Of a stretch of DNA of 64,000 bases, positions 39,239 through 49,341 are shown piece after piece. Within the stretch, counting starts at the first letter, position 1. Each line of letters opens with the position of its first letter. Origin of the DNA: Alteromonas sp. CI.11.F.A3 (lineage in GTDB: Bacteria > Pseudomonadota > Gammaproteobacteria > Enterobacterales > Alteromonadaceae); contig NZ_CP136708.1 of the NCBI RefSeq assembly GCF_032925565.1, forward strand, positions 1,736,001 to 1,800,000. The letters run 5' to 3'. A model generated the notes under the pieces. It worked only from the letters and a program-made list of their open reading frames with translations. It ran no database searches and had not been told where the DNA came from. Made by a program: the position numbers and the translations under genes.

Positions 39239-39444
39239 GTATGCACAACTTAGTTACTTTCTATTATTATAGACATTATTATTATCGGCACTAATACTAA
39301 ACCCATTAATAAACAGCATTTTGCAATTTAATACCCGTATACCCTCTAGGTGGAAAATCTTACGAAACGGGTAGTCGGTCTAGTGTGCCTTGATGTCCTT
39401 TATAAGATAGAATACTCCTTTTCACGCTGGGATAAAACTGGAAT

Positions 39445-40812
39445 ATGGCAAAACGAAAAACGGCTTATGTATGCTCAGATTGTGGGGCTGAATTTCCACG
39501 CTGGCAGGGGCAATGTTCTGAATGCAAAGCATGGAACACCATTAGCGAGTTTGTAGTCAGTAGCGCCAAAACCACTTCAAAACCAACCTTGTCAGGCTAT
39601 GCTGGGCAAACTGCTGCTAAAATAGAAATGCTCAATGCGATTGATTTGGAATCTTTACCCCGATTTAGCGCAGGGTTTAAAGAGCTCGATAGAGTATTGG
39701 GCGGTGGAATAGTGCCAGGTGCTGCTATGTTAATTGGCGGCTCGCCAGGGGCAGGTAAAAGTACATTGTTACTTCAGGTTATGTGTCAAATGGCACAAAC
39801 CGAAACCGCTTTATACGTAACAGGGGAAGAATCACTCCAGCAAGTAGCTATGCGTGCAAAGCGCTTAAATCTACCTGATGATAAGCTAATGATGTTGGCA
39901 GAAACCAGTGTAGAAACTATTTGCGATCTGGCGCTAACGAAAAAGCCGAAAATCATGGTTATCGACTCTATTCAAGTAATGCATGTAGCTGATGTGCAAT
40001 CTGCACCTGGCAGTGTATCGCAGGTGAGAGAAAGTGCGGCCTACCTAACCCGTTTTGCAAAACAACACCACATCTCAATGTTTCTTGTCGGTCATGTAAC
40101 CAAAGACGGCAACTTAGCCGGCCCGAAAGTCTTAGAGCACTGTATCGACAGTTCAATGATGCTAGAAGGGGAGAGCGACGGCCGTTACCGTACCTTGCGC
40201 AGCCATAAAAACCGTTTCGGTGCCGTTAACGAATTAGGTGTTTTTGCGATGACTGAAAAAGGCCTAAAAGAGGTGAACAACCCTTCGGCTATATTCTTAA
40301 GTCGTGGTGAAAATGAAACGCCAGGATCAAGTGTAATGGTGATTTGGGAAGGCACGCGGCCGCTGTTGGTAGAAATACAGGCCTTGGTGGACTACTCACA
40401 AATGTCTAACCCTCGGCGAATTGCGGTGGGGCTAGATCAAAACCGATTGTCGATGTTGTTAGCGGTATTGCATCGTCACGGTAATGTACAAATGAACGAC
40501 CAAGATGTCTTTGTGAATGTGGTGGGGGGCGTGAAGGTAAGTGAAACCAGTGCTGACTTAGCGTTACTGCTAGCAATGGTGTCGAGCTTTCGAAATCGCT
40601 CTCTACCCAAAGATTTAATTGTATTTGGAGAAGTTGGGCTAGCCGGAGAAATTAGGCCTGTTCCCAATGGCACCGAGCGCATTATTGAAGCCGCTAAACA
40701 TGGTTTCAAACGTGCGATTGTGCCAAAGGCAAATGCGCCGAAGCAGGCAGTAAATGGTATGAAAGTTATTCCAGTGTCTCAGCTCAGCGATGCGTTAGAT
40801 GCATTAGAATAA
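39445..40812 (+). CDS. radA: DNA repair protein RadA
   Basis: RecA-like helicase helping branch migration in recombination. The N-terminal zinc finger has Cys10, Cys13, Cys24 and Cys27. The Walker A motif GGSPGAGKST starts near residue 98. The RadA-specific KNRFG motif is in SHKNRFGAVNE, and the C-terminal Lon-protease-like domain ends VIPVSQLSDAL. The 455 residues match the family (E. coli 460). Its last 34 bases overlap the end of the convergent PilZ gene. Confidence 0.97.
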   Translation: MAKRKTAYVCSDCGAEFPRWQGQCSECKAWNTISEFVVSSAKTTSKPTLSGYAGQTAAKIEMLNAIDLESLPRFSAGFKELDRVLGGGIVPGAAMLIGGSPGAGKSTLLLQVMCQMAQTETALYVTGEESLQQVAMRAKRLNLPDDKLMMLAETSVETICDLALTKKPKIMVIDSIQVMHVADVQSAPGSVSQVRESAAYLTRFAKQHHISMFLVGHVTKDGNLAGPKVLEHCIDSSMMLEGESDGRYRTLRSHKNRFGAVNELGVFAMTEKGLKEVNNPSAIFLSRGENETPGSSVMVIWEGTRPLLVEIQALVDYSQMSNPRRIAVGLDQNRLSMLLAVLHRHGNVQMNDQDVFVNVVGGVKVSETSADLALLLAMVSSFRNRSLPKDLIVFGEVGLAGEIRPVPNGTERIIEAAKHGFKRAIVPKANAPKQAVNGMKVIPVSQLSDALDALE

Positions 40813-41201
40813 ACCGCTTCTATTAGCGCATTTAATTCCTTCTCATTTAAATCAGCCTCTTGGCTGTTAAGCAGTATTAAGCGCCTCAGTGCGCTTATGC
40901 TGTCTACATCCATTTGAGATACTTTGCAGCCTAAAGATACTGAATCTTGGCGGCTATCATTCTGCCGATACAGTTGCTCAATATGCAAGGTGATAACGGG
41001 GCTGTCTTCATTTGCTCTGAAAGTGGCAGTATAAGGATCGTGGCTGTCGAAGGGTAATTCGTTAAGTGCATCTTCGTTTGCGCTTAATTTTACGCCTTGA
41101 AGCGAGACATCAATAATAATGACATCAATGCGCTTATCATGATGAGCAAGTGTTCCTTTTACGGCCAATGGAATACGTGTAAATAAGCGTTTGTCCGACA
41201 T
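40779..41201 (-). CDS. Small PilZ-domain protein
   Basis: Single PilZ domain, 140 residues. The RxxxR motif is Arg5-Leu-Phe-Thr-Arg9, and the second motif is DVSLQGVKL, so c-di-GMP binding is likely. The C-terminal 40 residues are an acidic and Asn/Ser-rich helix (LNEKELNALIEAVYSNAS). It overlaps the radA 3' end by 34 bases, tail to tail. It is on the same strand as ettA but separated from it by the ettA terminator, so it probably has its own promoter in 41202-41308. Confidence 0.88.
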   Translation of the reverse strand: MSDKRLFTRIPLAVKGTLAHHDKRIDVIIIDVSLQGVKLSANEDALNELPFDSHDPYTATFRANEDSPVITLHIEQLYRQNDSRQDSVSLGCKVSQMDVDSISALRRLILLNSQEADLNEKELNALIEAVYSNASNASLS

Positions 41202-41308
41202 AAATCCCTCAAGCTAGAAAATCTTTGATTCACTCAGTATTAGTGATGTTAGTACACAAGGCAACTAGCAATAAGTGTAGTGGTGTAAAGCTATTTTTCA
41301 CCGAGCCT

Positions 41309-41335
41309 AAAAAAACGGGCTAATAAGAGCCCGTT
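41309..41335 (-). terminator. Intrinsic terminator after ettA
   Basis: Read on the minus strand, AACGGGCT-CTTATT-AGCCCGTT is followed by seven T. It closes ettA, which ends at 41386. Confidence 0.9.
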
Positions 41336-41385
41336 CTACAAAAAAGAGACGCAGCATTATCTACACCGCGCTGTCTAGGTTAATG

Positions 41386-43053
41386 CTACTTGGCTATGCG
41401 CTTGTATTTTAGTCTGTGAGGTTCCACCGCATCTTGCCCGAATTCAGCCTTAAGCCACGTTTCGTAGTCAGAGTAGTTACCTTCAAAGAAGTTAATGTTA
41501 CCTTCGTCGCGGTAATCCATGATGTGTGTGGCAACTCTATCTAAGAACCATCTATCATGGGAAATAACCATGGCGCAGCCTGGGAATTCCAATAAGGCAT
41601 TCTCAAGCGCTCGTAAGGTTTCAACATCCAAGTCGTTAGTTGGTTCATCGAGTAGCAACACGTTGCCGCCAGCTTTTAACAGCTTGGCTAAATGCACACG
41701 GTTTCGTTCACCACCAGACAAGTCTTTAATAAACTTCTGCTGATCGTTGCCTTTAAAGTTAAAGCGGCTGCAATATGCACGGCTATTTATTTCGAAGTTA
41801 CCAATACGAATAATATCTTGTTCTTCCGAAATTTCTTTAAACACCGTGGTGTTTTCATTCATATGATCGCGAAACTGCTCAACGCTAGCAATTTTCACAG
41901 AGTCACCCAAGCTAATATCACCTGAATCAGGTTGCTCTGCACCGGTAAGCATTCTAAATAGGGTAGATTTACCCGCACCGTTTGGCCCGACAATCCCTAC
42001 AATTGCCCCTTTAGGAACTTTAAACGACAAGTCATCAATAAGTACACGTTCACCATAAGACTTATTAAGGTGTTCAACTTCAATAACCTTGTCACCTAAA
42101 CGCTCACCAGGTGGAATGAAAAGCTCGTTAGTTTCGTTACGTTTTTGGTAATCGCCCGTGGACATTTCTTCAAAGCGAGCCATACGCGCTTTGCTTTTTG
42201 CATGGCGGCCTTTTGGATTAGAGCGAACCCATTCGAGTTCTTGTCTAATACTCTTTTGACGGGCATTTTCGCTGCGTTCTTCTTGCTGTAAACGTTGGTC
42301 CTTTTGTTCCAACCAAGAAGAATAGTTACCTTCCCATGGAATACCTTCACCACGGTCTAGTTCTAATATCCAGCCTGCAACATTATCAAGAAAGTATCTA
42401 TCATGGGTAATTGCCACTACCGTGCCTTCATAATCGTGAAGGAAACGTTCTAACCAAGCAACAGATTCAGCATCCAAGTGGTTCGTCGGTTCATCAAGCA
42501 GCAGCATTTCCGGCTTTTCAAGTAACAAACGGCATAAAGCAACACGGCGGCGCTCACCACCTGATAACTTGCTAACGTCTGCATCCCATGCTGGAAGACG
42601 AAGAGCTTCAGCAGCACGGTTTAAGGTATTCTCTAAGTTATGCCCGTCTTTCGACTGAATAATCGCCTCTAACTCACCTTGTTCTTTTGCAAGGGCGTCG
42701 AAGTCGGCATCAGCTTCTGCGTAAGCGGCATAAACTTCATCCAAGCGAGTTAGCGCGTGTTTAACGTCGGCTAATGCTTCTTCCACGTTTCCGCGAACAT
42801 CTTTCGATTCGTCTAGTTGCGGCTCCTGAGGCAGGTAGCCTATTTTAAGGCCTGGTTGAGGGCGTGCTTCACCTTCAATCTCGGTGTCTAACCCAGCCAT
42901 GATGCGTAGTAAGGTAGATTTACCAGAACCGTTTAAACCCAATACGCCAATTTTTGCGCCGGGGAAAAAACTAAGAGAGATATTTTTAAGAATTTGACGG
43001 TTCGGTGGAACAATTTTCCCCACGCGATGCATACTATAAACGTATTGAGCCAT
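41386..43053 (-). CDS. ettA: Energy-dependent translational throttle protein EttA
   Basis: ABC-F ATPase that binds the ribosomal E site and gates the first peptide bond according to the ATP/ADP ratio. It is 555 residues, the same as E. coli. Two ATPase domains are clear: Walker A GLNGSGKST and GPNGAGKST, signatures LSGGERRRVAL and LSGGERNRVHL, and Walker B text LLLDEPTNHLD and LLLDEPTNDLD. The linker includes the EttA-type text SKARMARFEEM. There is no membrane domain. It diverges from lpxD across 212 bases. Confidence 0.97.
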   Translation of the reverse strand: MAQYVYSMHRVGKIVPPNRQILKNISLSFFPGAKIGVLGLNGSGKSTLLRIMAGLDTEIEGEARPQPGLKIGYLPQEPQLDESKDVRGNVEEALADVKHALTRLDEVYAAYAEADADFDALAKEQGELEAIIQSKDGHNLENTLNRAAEALRLPAWDADVSKLSGGERRRVALCRLLLEKPEMLLLDEPTNHLDAESVAWLERFLHDYEGTVVAITHDRYFLDNVAGWILELDRGEGIPWEGNYSSWLEQKDQRLQQEERSENARQKSIRQELEWVRSNPKGRHAKSKARMARFEEMSTGDYQKRNETNELFIPPGERLGDKVIEVEHLNKSYGERVLIDDLSFKVPKGAIVGIVGPNGAGKSTLFRMLTGAEQPDSGDISLGDSVKIASVEQFRDHMNENTTVFKEISEEQDIIRIGNFEINSRAYCSRFNFKGNDQQKFIKDLSGGERNRVHLAKLLKAGGNVLLLDEPTNDLDVETLRALENALLEFPGCAMVISHDRWFLDRVATHIMDYRDEGNINFFEGNYSDYETWLKAEFGQDAVEPHRLKYKRIAK

Positions 43054-43265
43054 GCTGTGTCCTTGCCAGAAAATAAAGCATCATTGTACTCGTAACAGGA
43101 TAGTCTGTGCCAGTGTGAACCGCCATACAACCTCATGCTTGATGGTATTTTGTTCAATTGAAGTAAAAAGAAGGCGAAAAGTGCGAATAATACGGCGGTC
43201 ACCTTTAACAAATTAAGGTAAACTTCGCTAGCATACGCTTTAATGAAAAAATAGGTATTCACTGT

Positions 43266-44294
43266 ATGACTACAATGAACAAACGTCCTTACAGCCTATC
43301 GGAACTTGCCAGCCATGTAGGCGGTGTTGTAGAGGGAGACGGCAGTGTCGTTATCTCTGCGGTAGGAACGCTGGCAGGCGCTGCCAGCCATCAAATCTCA
43401 TTTCTTACTAATCCGAAATATAAATCACAGTTAAGCGATACCTCTGCCGGTGCGGTTATTCTTCACAGCAGCTTGAAAGACACGGCACCGTGTCCCGCGC
43501 TTGTGGTAGACAACCCCCACGCAGCGTTCGCACGCATCGCACAGCTTTTCGACACCACGCCAGTCGTTGCAAGTGGTATTGCCGACACCGCTGTGATTGC
43601 ATCGTCGGCCAATATCGGTAGTGATGTGTCGTTAGGTCACAATGTGATTATCGAAGATAACGTAATACTTGGTGACCGCGTAACTATTGGAGCGAATACG
43701 GTGATTCGCAAAGGTACGCGCATTGGTGAAGGCAGTGTTATTCACCCCAACGTAACCATTTATCATGACGTGATAATAGGTAAGCGAGTTACAGTGCATA
43801 GCCAAACGGTTATTGGTGCAGCAGGCTTTGGCTACGCAAACGATAAAGGCGTGTGGCTTCCTATTCCGCAAACCGGCTCAGTACGCATCGGTGATGACAG
43901 TCAAATTGGTGCAAGCAGCACTATCGACCGTGGAGCCATGGAAGATACCGTACTAGGTACCAACGTGATTATCGATAACCAAGTGCAGGTGGGACATAAC
44001 TGCATTATTGGCGATCATTCATGTATTTGCGGTGCTACGGGCATTGCGGGCAGTTGTCATATCGGCAAATACGTTGTTATCGGTGGAGGTGTGGGCGTGA
44101 ATGGTCACATTTCTATTTGCGATAAAGTACAAGTTACCGGCTATTCCATGATTGTCCAAGATATCACCGAACCAGGCGTTTATTCTTCAGGTCAGCCAGC
44201 TACGTCTAACCGAGAATGGAAGCGAAATACCATAAGGCTGCAGAAAATAGGCAGTTTATTTGACCGTGTTAAAGCGCTAGAAAAACAGGTCTGA
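43266..44294 (+). CDS. lpxD: UDP-3-O-acylglucosamine N-acyltransferase
   Basis: LpxD adds the second 3-hydroxyacyl chain to UDP-glucosamine in lipid A synthesis. The N-terminal uridine-binding domain is followed by a left-handed beta-helix of hexapeptide repeats (residues 110-300), and a C-terminal helix ends KALEKQV. The catalytic His is His244 in VQVGHNC, matching E. coli His239. The 342 residues are family length. lpxD normally sits with bamA, skp, fabZ and lpxA; here it stands alone between ettA and glyA, so it may be a second copy. Confidence 0.9.
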   Translation: MTTMNKRPYSLSELASHVGGVVEGDGSVVISAVGTLAGAASHQISFLTNPKYKSQLSDTSAGAVILHSSLKDTAPCPALVVDNPHAAFARIAQLFDTTPVVASGIADTAVIASSANIGSDVSLGHNVIIEDNVILGDRVTIGANTVIRKGTRIGEGSVIHPNVTIYHDVIIGKRVTVHSQTVIGAAGFGYANDKGVWLPIPQTGSVRIGDDSQIGASSTIDRGAMEDTVLGTNVIIDNQVQVGHNCIIGDHSCICGATGIAGSCHIGKYVVIGGGVGVNGHISICDKVQVTGYSMIVQDITEPGVYSSGQPATSNREWKRNTIRLQKIGSLFDRVKALEKQV

Positions 44295-44304
44295 TGTCAC
44301 TGTA

Positions 44305-44330
44305 GCGCAGGTGTTACGTTAAACCTGCGC
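44305..44330 (+). terminator. Probable terminator after lpxD
   Basis: GCGCAGGT and ACCTGCGC form an 8-bp GC-rich stem with a 10-base loop. The following CATTTAAATT is only weakly T-rich, so efficiency is uncertain. Confidence 0.55.
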
Positions 44331-44429
44331 CATTTAAATTAAATTGGTCATAAAGCGGTATACAAGCCCTTGAAAATGACTAGAATATGCCACGAACAAG
44401 CCATCAATCAATGCCGTTAAGGAGCCCTC

Positions 44430-45686
44430 ATGTTACCTCGCGAAATGAATATCGCTGACTTTGACCCAGAATTAGCCGATGCAATGGCAAAAGAAGTTGT
44501 CCGTCAGGAACAGCATATCGAACTTATCGCCTCTGAAAACTACTGTAGCCCACGTGTTATGGAAGCGCAGGGTTCTCAGCTTACTAACAAGTACGCTGAA
44601 GGTTACCCAGGCAAGCGTTATTACGGCGGTTGTGAGCACGTTGACGTGGTAGAGCAACTGGCTATCGACCGTGCTAAAGAGCTTTTCGGTGCCGATTACG
44701 CTAACGTACAGCCTCACTCAGGTTCACAAGCCAACTCTGCCGTATTTATGGCATTGCTTGATGCGGGCGATACTGTACTTGGTATGAGCCTTTCTGAAGG
44801 TGGTCATTTAACGCATGGTTCTCACGTTAACTTTTCGGGCAAAACCTACAATGCCGTTCAGTATGGCTTGAACCACGACACTGGCGAAATCGATTACGAA
44901 CAAGTTGCTGCGTTAGCAGAAGAACATAAACCGAAAATGATTATTGGTGGTTTCTCAGCTTATTCAGGTATTGTTGATTGGGCAAAATTCCGTGAAATCG
45001 CCGACAGCGTTGGTGCTTTCCTATTAGTTGATATGGCGCACGTTGCGGGTTTGATTGCGGCGGGTGTTTATCCTAACCCACTGCCACACGCACACGTAGT
45101 GACAACCACCACGCATAAAACCCTAGCGGGCCCACGTAGCGGACTAATTTTGTCAGCGTGTGGTGACGAAGCCATTTATAAAAAGCTTCAAAGCTCAGTA
45201 TTCCCTGGCAACCAAGGTGGTCCTTTGTGCCATGTTATTGCAGCAAAAGCAGTAGCGTTTAAAGAAGCACTTCAGCCAGACTTTAAAGAATACCAAACAC
45301 AGGTTGTTGCGAACGCAAAAGCCATGGTGGCGGTAATGCAAGAACGCGGATACAAAATTGTATCTAATGGCACTGAAAACCATTTGTTCTTGCTAGACCT
45401 TATCGATAAAGGTATTACAGGCAAAGAAGCTGATGCTGCCCTTGGTTCTGCTAACATTACTGTTAACAAGAACTCGGTTCCTAATGATCCTCGCTCACCG
45501 TTTGTTACCAGCGGATTGCGTATCGGTAGTCCAGCGATTACTCGTCGTGGATTTAAAGAAGAACAAGCCAAACAAGTCGCTACATGGATTTGTGATGTGC
45601 TAGATAACATGGGTGATGACAGCGTTATCGACCGTGTTAAAAGTGAAGTGGTTGCCCTTTGTGAACAGTTCCCTGTTTACGCGTAA
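44430..45686 (+). CDS. glyA: Serine hydroxymethyltransferase
   Basis: PLP enzyme converting serine to glycine and charging tetrahydrofolate with one carbon. The PLP lysine is Lys230 in [13 protein letters not shown]. The 418 residues match the family (E. coli 417), with HxxN-type text [10 protein letters not shown] and the C-terminal [25 protein letters not shown] precedes ATG 44430. nrdR follows after 84 bases, so glyA may feed the nrdR-rib transcript, though a separate promoter is possible. Confidence 0.98.
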   Translation: MLPREMNIADFDPELADAMAKEVVRQEQHIELIASENYCSPRVMEAQGSQLTNKYAEGYPGKRYYGGCEHVDVVEQLAIDRAKELFGADYANVQPHSGSQANSAVFMALLDAGDTVLGMSLSEGGHLTHGSHVNFSGKTYNAVQYGLNHDTGEIDYEQVAALAEEHKPKMIIGGFSAYSGIVDWAKFREIADSVGAFLLVDMAHVAGLIAAGVYPNPLPHAHVVTTTTHKTLAGPRSGLILSACGDEAIYKKLQSSVFPGNQGGPLCHVIAAKAVAFKEALQPDFKEYQTQVVANAKAMVAVMQERGYKIVSNGTENHLFLLDLIDKGITGKEADAALGSANITVNKNSVPNDPRSPFVTSGLRIGSPAITRRGFKEEQAKQVATWICDVLDNMGDDSVIDRVKSEVVALCEQFPVYA

Positions 45687-45770
45687 GCAACCTAGATAAG
45701 AAAGTTACCGCGCGTTAGTCTTTTTAATCGAAGGCTATCGCGTAGTAAAAAAGTAAGTTAAGGAACGCTC

Positions 45771-46220
45771 ATGTTTTGCCCCTTTTGTTCAGCACAAGAA
45801 ACAAAAGTGATTGACTCTCGCCTAGTGGCAGAGGGGCATCAGGTGCGCAGACGTCGTGAATGCGCAATGTGTCACGAACGTTTTACTACCTTCGAAAGTG
45901 CAGAACTTGTGATGCCACGTGTTATCAAACGTGATGGCTCACGGGAGCCTTTCAACGAAGATAAGCTTCGTGCAGGCTTACAGCGCGCGCTAGAAAAACG
46001 CCCAGTGAGTACAGAAAAAGTTGAACAGTGTATCTTGTCGCTTAAGTCAGAGCTTAGGGCAACCGGCGAACGAGAAGTGGGGAGCGAACTGTTAGGTAAC
46101 CTTATTATGAAAGCGCTCAAAGAGCTGGATAAGGTCGCTTACGTGCGGTTTGCCTCTGTTTATCGTTCCTTTGAAGATATCCGAGAGTTTGGTGAGGAAA
46201 TAGCCAGACTAGGGGATTAA
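45771..46220 (+). CDS. nrdR: Transcriptional repressor NrdR
   Basis: Represses ribonucleotide reductase genes in response to ATP/dATP. It has 149 residues, identical in length to E. coli. The N-terminal zinc ribbon shows CPFC...[12 protein letters not shown], and an ATP-cone domain follows ([20 protein letters not shown]). AGGAAC lies upstream of ATG 45771. It is 14 bases before ribD, the conserved nrdR-ribD-ribE-rib order of gammaproteobacteria. Confidence 0.97.
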   Translation: MFCPFCSAQETKVIDSRLVAEGHQVRRRRECAMCHERFTTFESAELVMPRVIKRDGSREPFNEDKLRAGLQRALEKRPVSTEKVEQCILSLKSELRATGEREVGSELLGNLIMKALKELDKVAYVRFASVYRSFEDIREFGEEIARLGD

Positions 46221-46234
46221 CCACGGGATATGCA

Positions 46235-47458
46235 GTGTCAATTAATACTACCCATGCGCATGTAAATAGCAGCTCAAACACCGACGTAGGCAAAAGCCAC
46301 AGTAGTCGTTCAATCAGTGACTTGCCTAGCAGGGAGGTTGAAAGTGACTATTATTGGATGGCCAAAGCCATTCGACTGGCGCAAAGAGGCCAATATACTA
46401 CTTCTCCTAATCCCCGTGTTGGCTGTGTCATTGTTAATAGCAACAATGAATCTATTGGCCAAGGTATACATATTCAAGCCGGTACGCCGCATGCCGAAAT
46501 TCATGCCCTTCGTGAAGCTGGGAAAAGCGCAAAGGGCGCTACAGCCTACGTAACGCTAGAGCCATGTAGCCATTATGGCCGAACGCCCCCCTGCGCAGAA
46601 GCACTGATAAAAGCACAAGTCTCGCGGGTGGTTATTGCCATGACTGATCCCAATCCCAATGTCAGCGGTAATGGTATTCGCATGTTACAAGATGCGGGCA
46701 TTGAGGTGTCATCCGATATTATGTCGGCAGAATCTGCCGCTTTGAACCCAGGTTTTATCAAGCGCATGCTAACAGGCAAACCTTACGTTCGAGTGAAATT
46801 GGGCATAAGTGTGGATGGAAAAATCGCGCTTCAAAATGGCAACAGCCAATGGATAACCGGGCCAGAAGCCAGAAGAGATGTACAGCACTACCGTGCACAA
46901 AGCTGCGCAGTGTTAACAGGTTCGGGTACGGTAAAAGCCGATAACCCAAGTCTATTAGTGAGACCAGACGAAGCGAAGTTTGCGCATTACCCGTTGGAGG
47001 CTATTCGCCAGCCAGTGCGGGTAATAGTGAATAGTGCCGATGATCTTTCAAGGGACTATACGTGCATGAACGATGGACATCCCACCTTTGTGGCATCTAC
47101 CCAACATAACGCCGATACGGATAATCGCCAACACCTAACTGTTGATGCGATGAACGGTAAAGTGGATATCAGTAAACTTATGCTGCAGTTAGGCGCTATG
47201 CAGTTTAATGAAGTGTGGGTAGAAGCAGGACCAGGTTTAGCTGGCGCATTGATGATGGCCGGTGAAGTAGACGAACTCATTTGTTATCAAGCACCTAAGC
47301 TATTGGGAGACAAAGGGGTGAGTATGGTATCTTTACCCACCTTTACCGAATTGAATCAAGCTATTGAATTGTCGCTGATTGAAAGTCGACAAATAGGTAA
47401 CGATATGAAGCTTCGTTACAGTCTCAACGCGCCTCAACAGCCCTCAATAGCCTTATAG
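46235..47458 (+). CDS. ribD: Bifunctional riboflavin deaminase/reductase RibD
   Basis: RibD deaminates the pyrimidine made from GTP and then reduces its ribose. The deaminase zinc site is HAEIHAL with PCSHYGRTPPC. The reductase domain has KLGISVDGKIAL and WVEAGPGLAGAL. At 407 residues it is about 40 longer than E. coli because of a Ser/Asn/His-rich N-terminus before DYYWMAKAIRLA. The frame starts at GTG 46235; a start at ATG 46358 would remove the extension and begin at the conserved core, and sequence alone does not decide. Confidence 0.94.
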   Translation: MSINTTHAHVNSSSNTDVGKSHSSRSISDLPSREVESDYYWMAKAIRLAQRGQYTTSPNPRVGCVIVNSNNESIGQGIHIQAGTPHAEIHALREAGKSAKGATAYVTLEPCSHYGRTPPCAEALIKAQVSRVVIAMTDPNPNVSGNGIRMLQDAGIEVSSDIMSAESAALNPGFIKRMLTGKPYVRVKLGISVDGKIALQNGNSQWITGPEARRDVQHYRAQSCAVLTGSGTVKADNPSLLVRPDEAKFAHYPLEAIRQPVRVIVNSADDLSRDYTCMNDGHPTFVASTQHNADTDNRQHLTVDAMNGKVDISKLMLQLGAMQFNEVWVEAGPGLAGALMMAGEVDELICYQAPKLLGDKGVSMVSLPTFTELNQAIELSLIESRQIGNDMKLRYSLNAPQQPSIAL

Positions 47459-47465
47459 GAACATT

Positions 47466-48128
47466 ATGTTTACTGGAATTATTCAAGCTTTAGGCAAGAT
47501 TACCAAACTCGATAACCGTGGTAGTGACATACGGTTAACGGTTTCATCAACTACACTGGATATGGCTGATGTTGCGCTTGGCGACAGTATCGCTACCAAC
47601 GGGGTATGCCTTACCGTGACTGATATGGGTAGCGATTATTACTGTGCAGATGTGTCGGCTGAAACCATAAAACTCACCGGCTTTGCCCATTATGGCACGG
47701 GTTCTACGGTGAACCTTGAAAAGGCAATGCGACCCACTGACAGACTGGGCGGACACATTGTTTCGGGTCACGTCGATGGCGTTGGCGAGATCAGTAAAAT
47801 TATAAAACACACCGACTATGTTGAATTTTGGGTAAAAGCACCTACATCTTTAGCCAAGTATATTGCGCATAAGGGCAGCATTACTGTTGATGGCGTGAGC
47901 CTTACGGTAAATGAAGTAAACGGTGCTGAGTTTATGCTATGGATAATTCCTCACACGTTGAAAGAAACGGTGATGGGAAATTATGAAGTAGGCACCGCGG
48001 TAAATTTAGAAGTAGATGTAATAGCACGTTACCTTGAACGCTTAATGATGGGTGATAAAGCAGCATCACCCATATCAAAAGACATTGATATGGCGTTTTT
48101 GGCTGAGAACGGATTTTTGAGAAAGTAA
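47466..48128 (+). CDS. ribE: Riboflavin synthase alpha subunit
   Basis: Dismutates two lumazine molecules to riboflavin. Two tandem beta-barrel repeats are visible, beginning [12 protein letters not shown] and [13 protein letters not shown]. Key text NGVCLTV and its counterpart [11 protein letters not shown] are present. The 220 residues fit the family (E. coli RibC, 213). AGGAA precedes ATG 47466. It lies 7 bases after ribD and 22 before ribB. Confidence 0.97.
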   Translation: MFTGIIQALGKITKLDNRGSDIRLTVSSTTLDMADVALGDSIATNGVCLTVTDMGSDYYCADVSAETIKLTGFAHYGTGSTVNLEKAMRPTDRLGGHIVSGHVDGVGEISKIIKHTDYVEFWVKAPTSLAKYIAHKGSITVDGVSLTVNEVNGAEFMLWIIPHTLKETVMGNYEVGTAVNLEVDVIARYLERLMMGDKAASPISKDIDMAFLAENGFLRK

Positions 48129-48150
48129 CCCTACAAGAAGTATAAAAACT

Positions 48151-49251
48151 ATGGCATTTAACACCTCGAAAGAAATTATTGAAGACATTCGCCTGGGTAA
48201 AATGGTTATCTTGATGGATGATGAAGATCGCGAAAACGAAGGCGATCTTATTATGGCAGCAGAACATGTAACGCCAGAAGCGATTAACTTTATGGTTACG
48301 CATGCCAGAGGTTTAGTTTGCCTACCTATGACCGAAGCACGCTGTAGACGCCTTAATCTGCCGTTAATGGTGGATAAAAACGAAGCACAGTTTTCTACTA
48401 ACTTCACCGTATCGATTGAAGCGGCAACAGGTGTTACTACCGGTATTTCAGCAGCAGATCGCGCGGTTACCATTAAAGCTGCCGTTGCTAAAGAAGCGAA
48501 GGCTACCGATATAGTCCAGCCAGGGCATATTTTTCCGCTAATTGCGAAAGAAGGCGGTGTATTAAACCGTGCAGGGCATACCGAAGCGGGTGTCGATTTA
48601 CCCCGTTTAGCAGGATTAGAGCCAGCTGGCGTTATCGTTGAAATCTTAAATGAAGACGGCTCAATGGCGCGTCGTCCGGAGCTTGAGAAATTCGCCGAAA
48701 AACACGACCTTAAAATTGGCACCATCGCCGATTTAATCGAGTACAGAAACCTAAACGAAACTACCATTGAAAAGGTCGCTCAGTGCAACCTACCGACAGA
48801 ATATGGTGATTTTGAGCTGCACACGTTCAAAGACAGCATAGATAACCAGCTACACTTTGCGCTGAAAAAAGGTGAAGTGACCGCTGAAACCCCAACATTG
48901 GTTCGCGTGCATCTGCATAACACCTTCAGTGATTTGTTGGGCTCTACCCGCGGCATTCATCGTTCGCTTACCTTATCGGAAGGGATGCAAAAAATTGCTG
49001 ATGAAGGCGGTGTGCTCGTATTGCTAGGTAAAGATGAACAAATTGAACAACAGGTTCGCCGTTTTGCCGCAGAAGATAGAGGCGAGCGCCCAACCGGTGC
49101 TGATTGGCAGGGCTCTTCACGCACCATTGGTGTGGGCAGCCAGATTTTAGCTTCTATTGGCGTTCAAAAAATGCGCCTGCTAAGCAAGCCTATTAAGTAC
49201 CATGCCTTATCAGGCTATGGCCTAGAAGTGGTTGAGTACGTACACGATTAA
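48151..49251 (+). CDS. ribB: 3,4-dihydroxy-2-butanone 4-phosphate synthase with degenerate GTP cyclohydrolase II domain
   Basis: The first 205 residues are a complete Rib[21 protein letters not shown] and [25 protein letters not shown]. The second half has the fold position of GTP cyclohydrolase II, but the zinc-binding Cys-x10-Cys-x-Cys segment is replaced by [17 protein letters not shown], with no cysteines. So it should make dihydroxybutanone phosphate only, and a separate RibA must open GTP. Such RibB-plus-degenerate-RibA proteins are known (often called RibBX). It is 22 bases after ribE. A 302-base gap with a folded element separates it from ribH. Confidence 0.93.
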   Translation: MAFNTSKEIIEDIRLGKMVILMDDEDRENEGDLIMAAEHVTPEAINFMVTHARGLVCLPMTEARCRRLNLPLMVDKNEAQFSTNFTVSIEAATGVTTGISAADRAVTIKAAVAKEAKATDIVQPGHIFPLIAKEGGVLNRAGHTEAGVDLPRLAGLEPAGVIVEILNEDGSMARRPELEKFAEKHDLKIGTIADLIEYRNLNETTIEKVAQCNLPTEYGDFELHTFKDSIDNQLHFALKKGEVTAETPTLVRVHLHNTFSDLLGSTRGIHRSLTLSEGMQKIADEGGVLVLLGKDEQIEQQVRRFAAEDRGERPTGADWQGSSRTIGVGSQILASIGVQKMRLLSKPIKYHALSGYGLEVVEYVHD

Positions 49252-49341
49252 GTAGTGGTAAATCATAAGCTCTTGGTAAGGCTCTGTTAACGAAAAGTCA
49301 TTACCACAAGCCAATGCAATTTACGTAAGTAATTTATAGGA

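Noticed and set aside
39350..39556. Short plus-strand frame upstream of radA
   Set aside because: It overlaps the radA zinc-finger region in another frame and has no recognisable features.
44341..44429. Purine or glycine riboswitch before glyA
   Set aside because: The leader is under 100 bases, AT-rich, and shows no conserved aptamer core.
48075..48767. 230-residue minus-strand frame across ribE/ribB
   Set aside because: Antisense to two conserved genes and with no domain signature.
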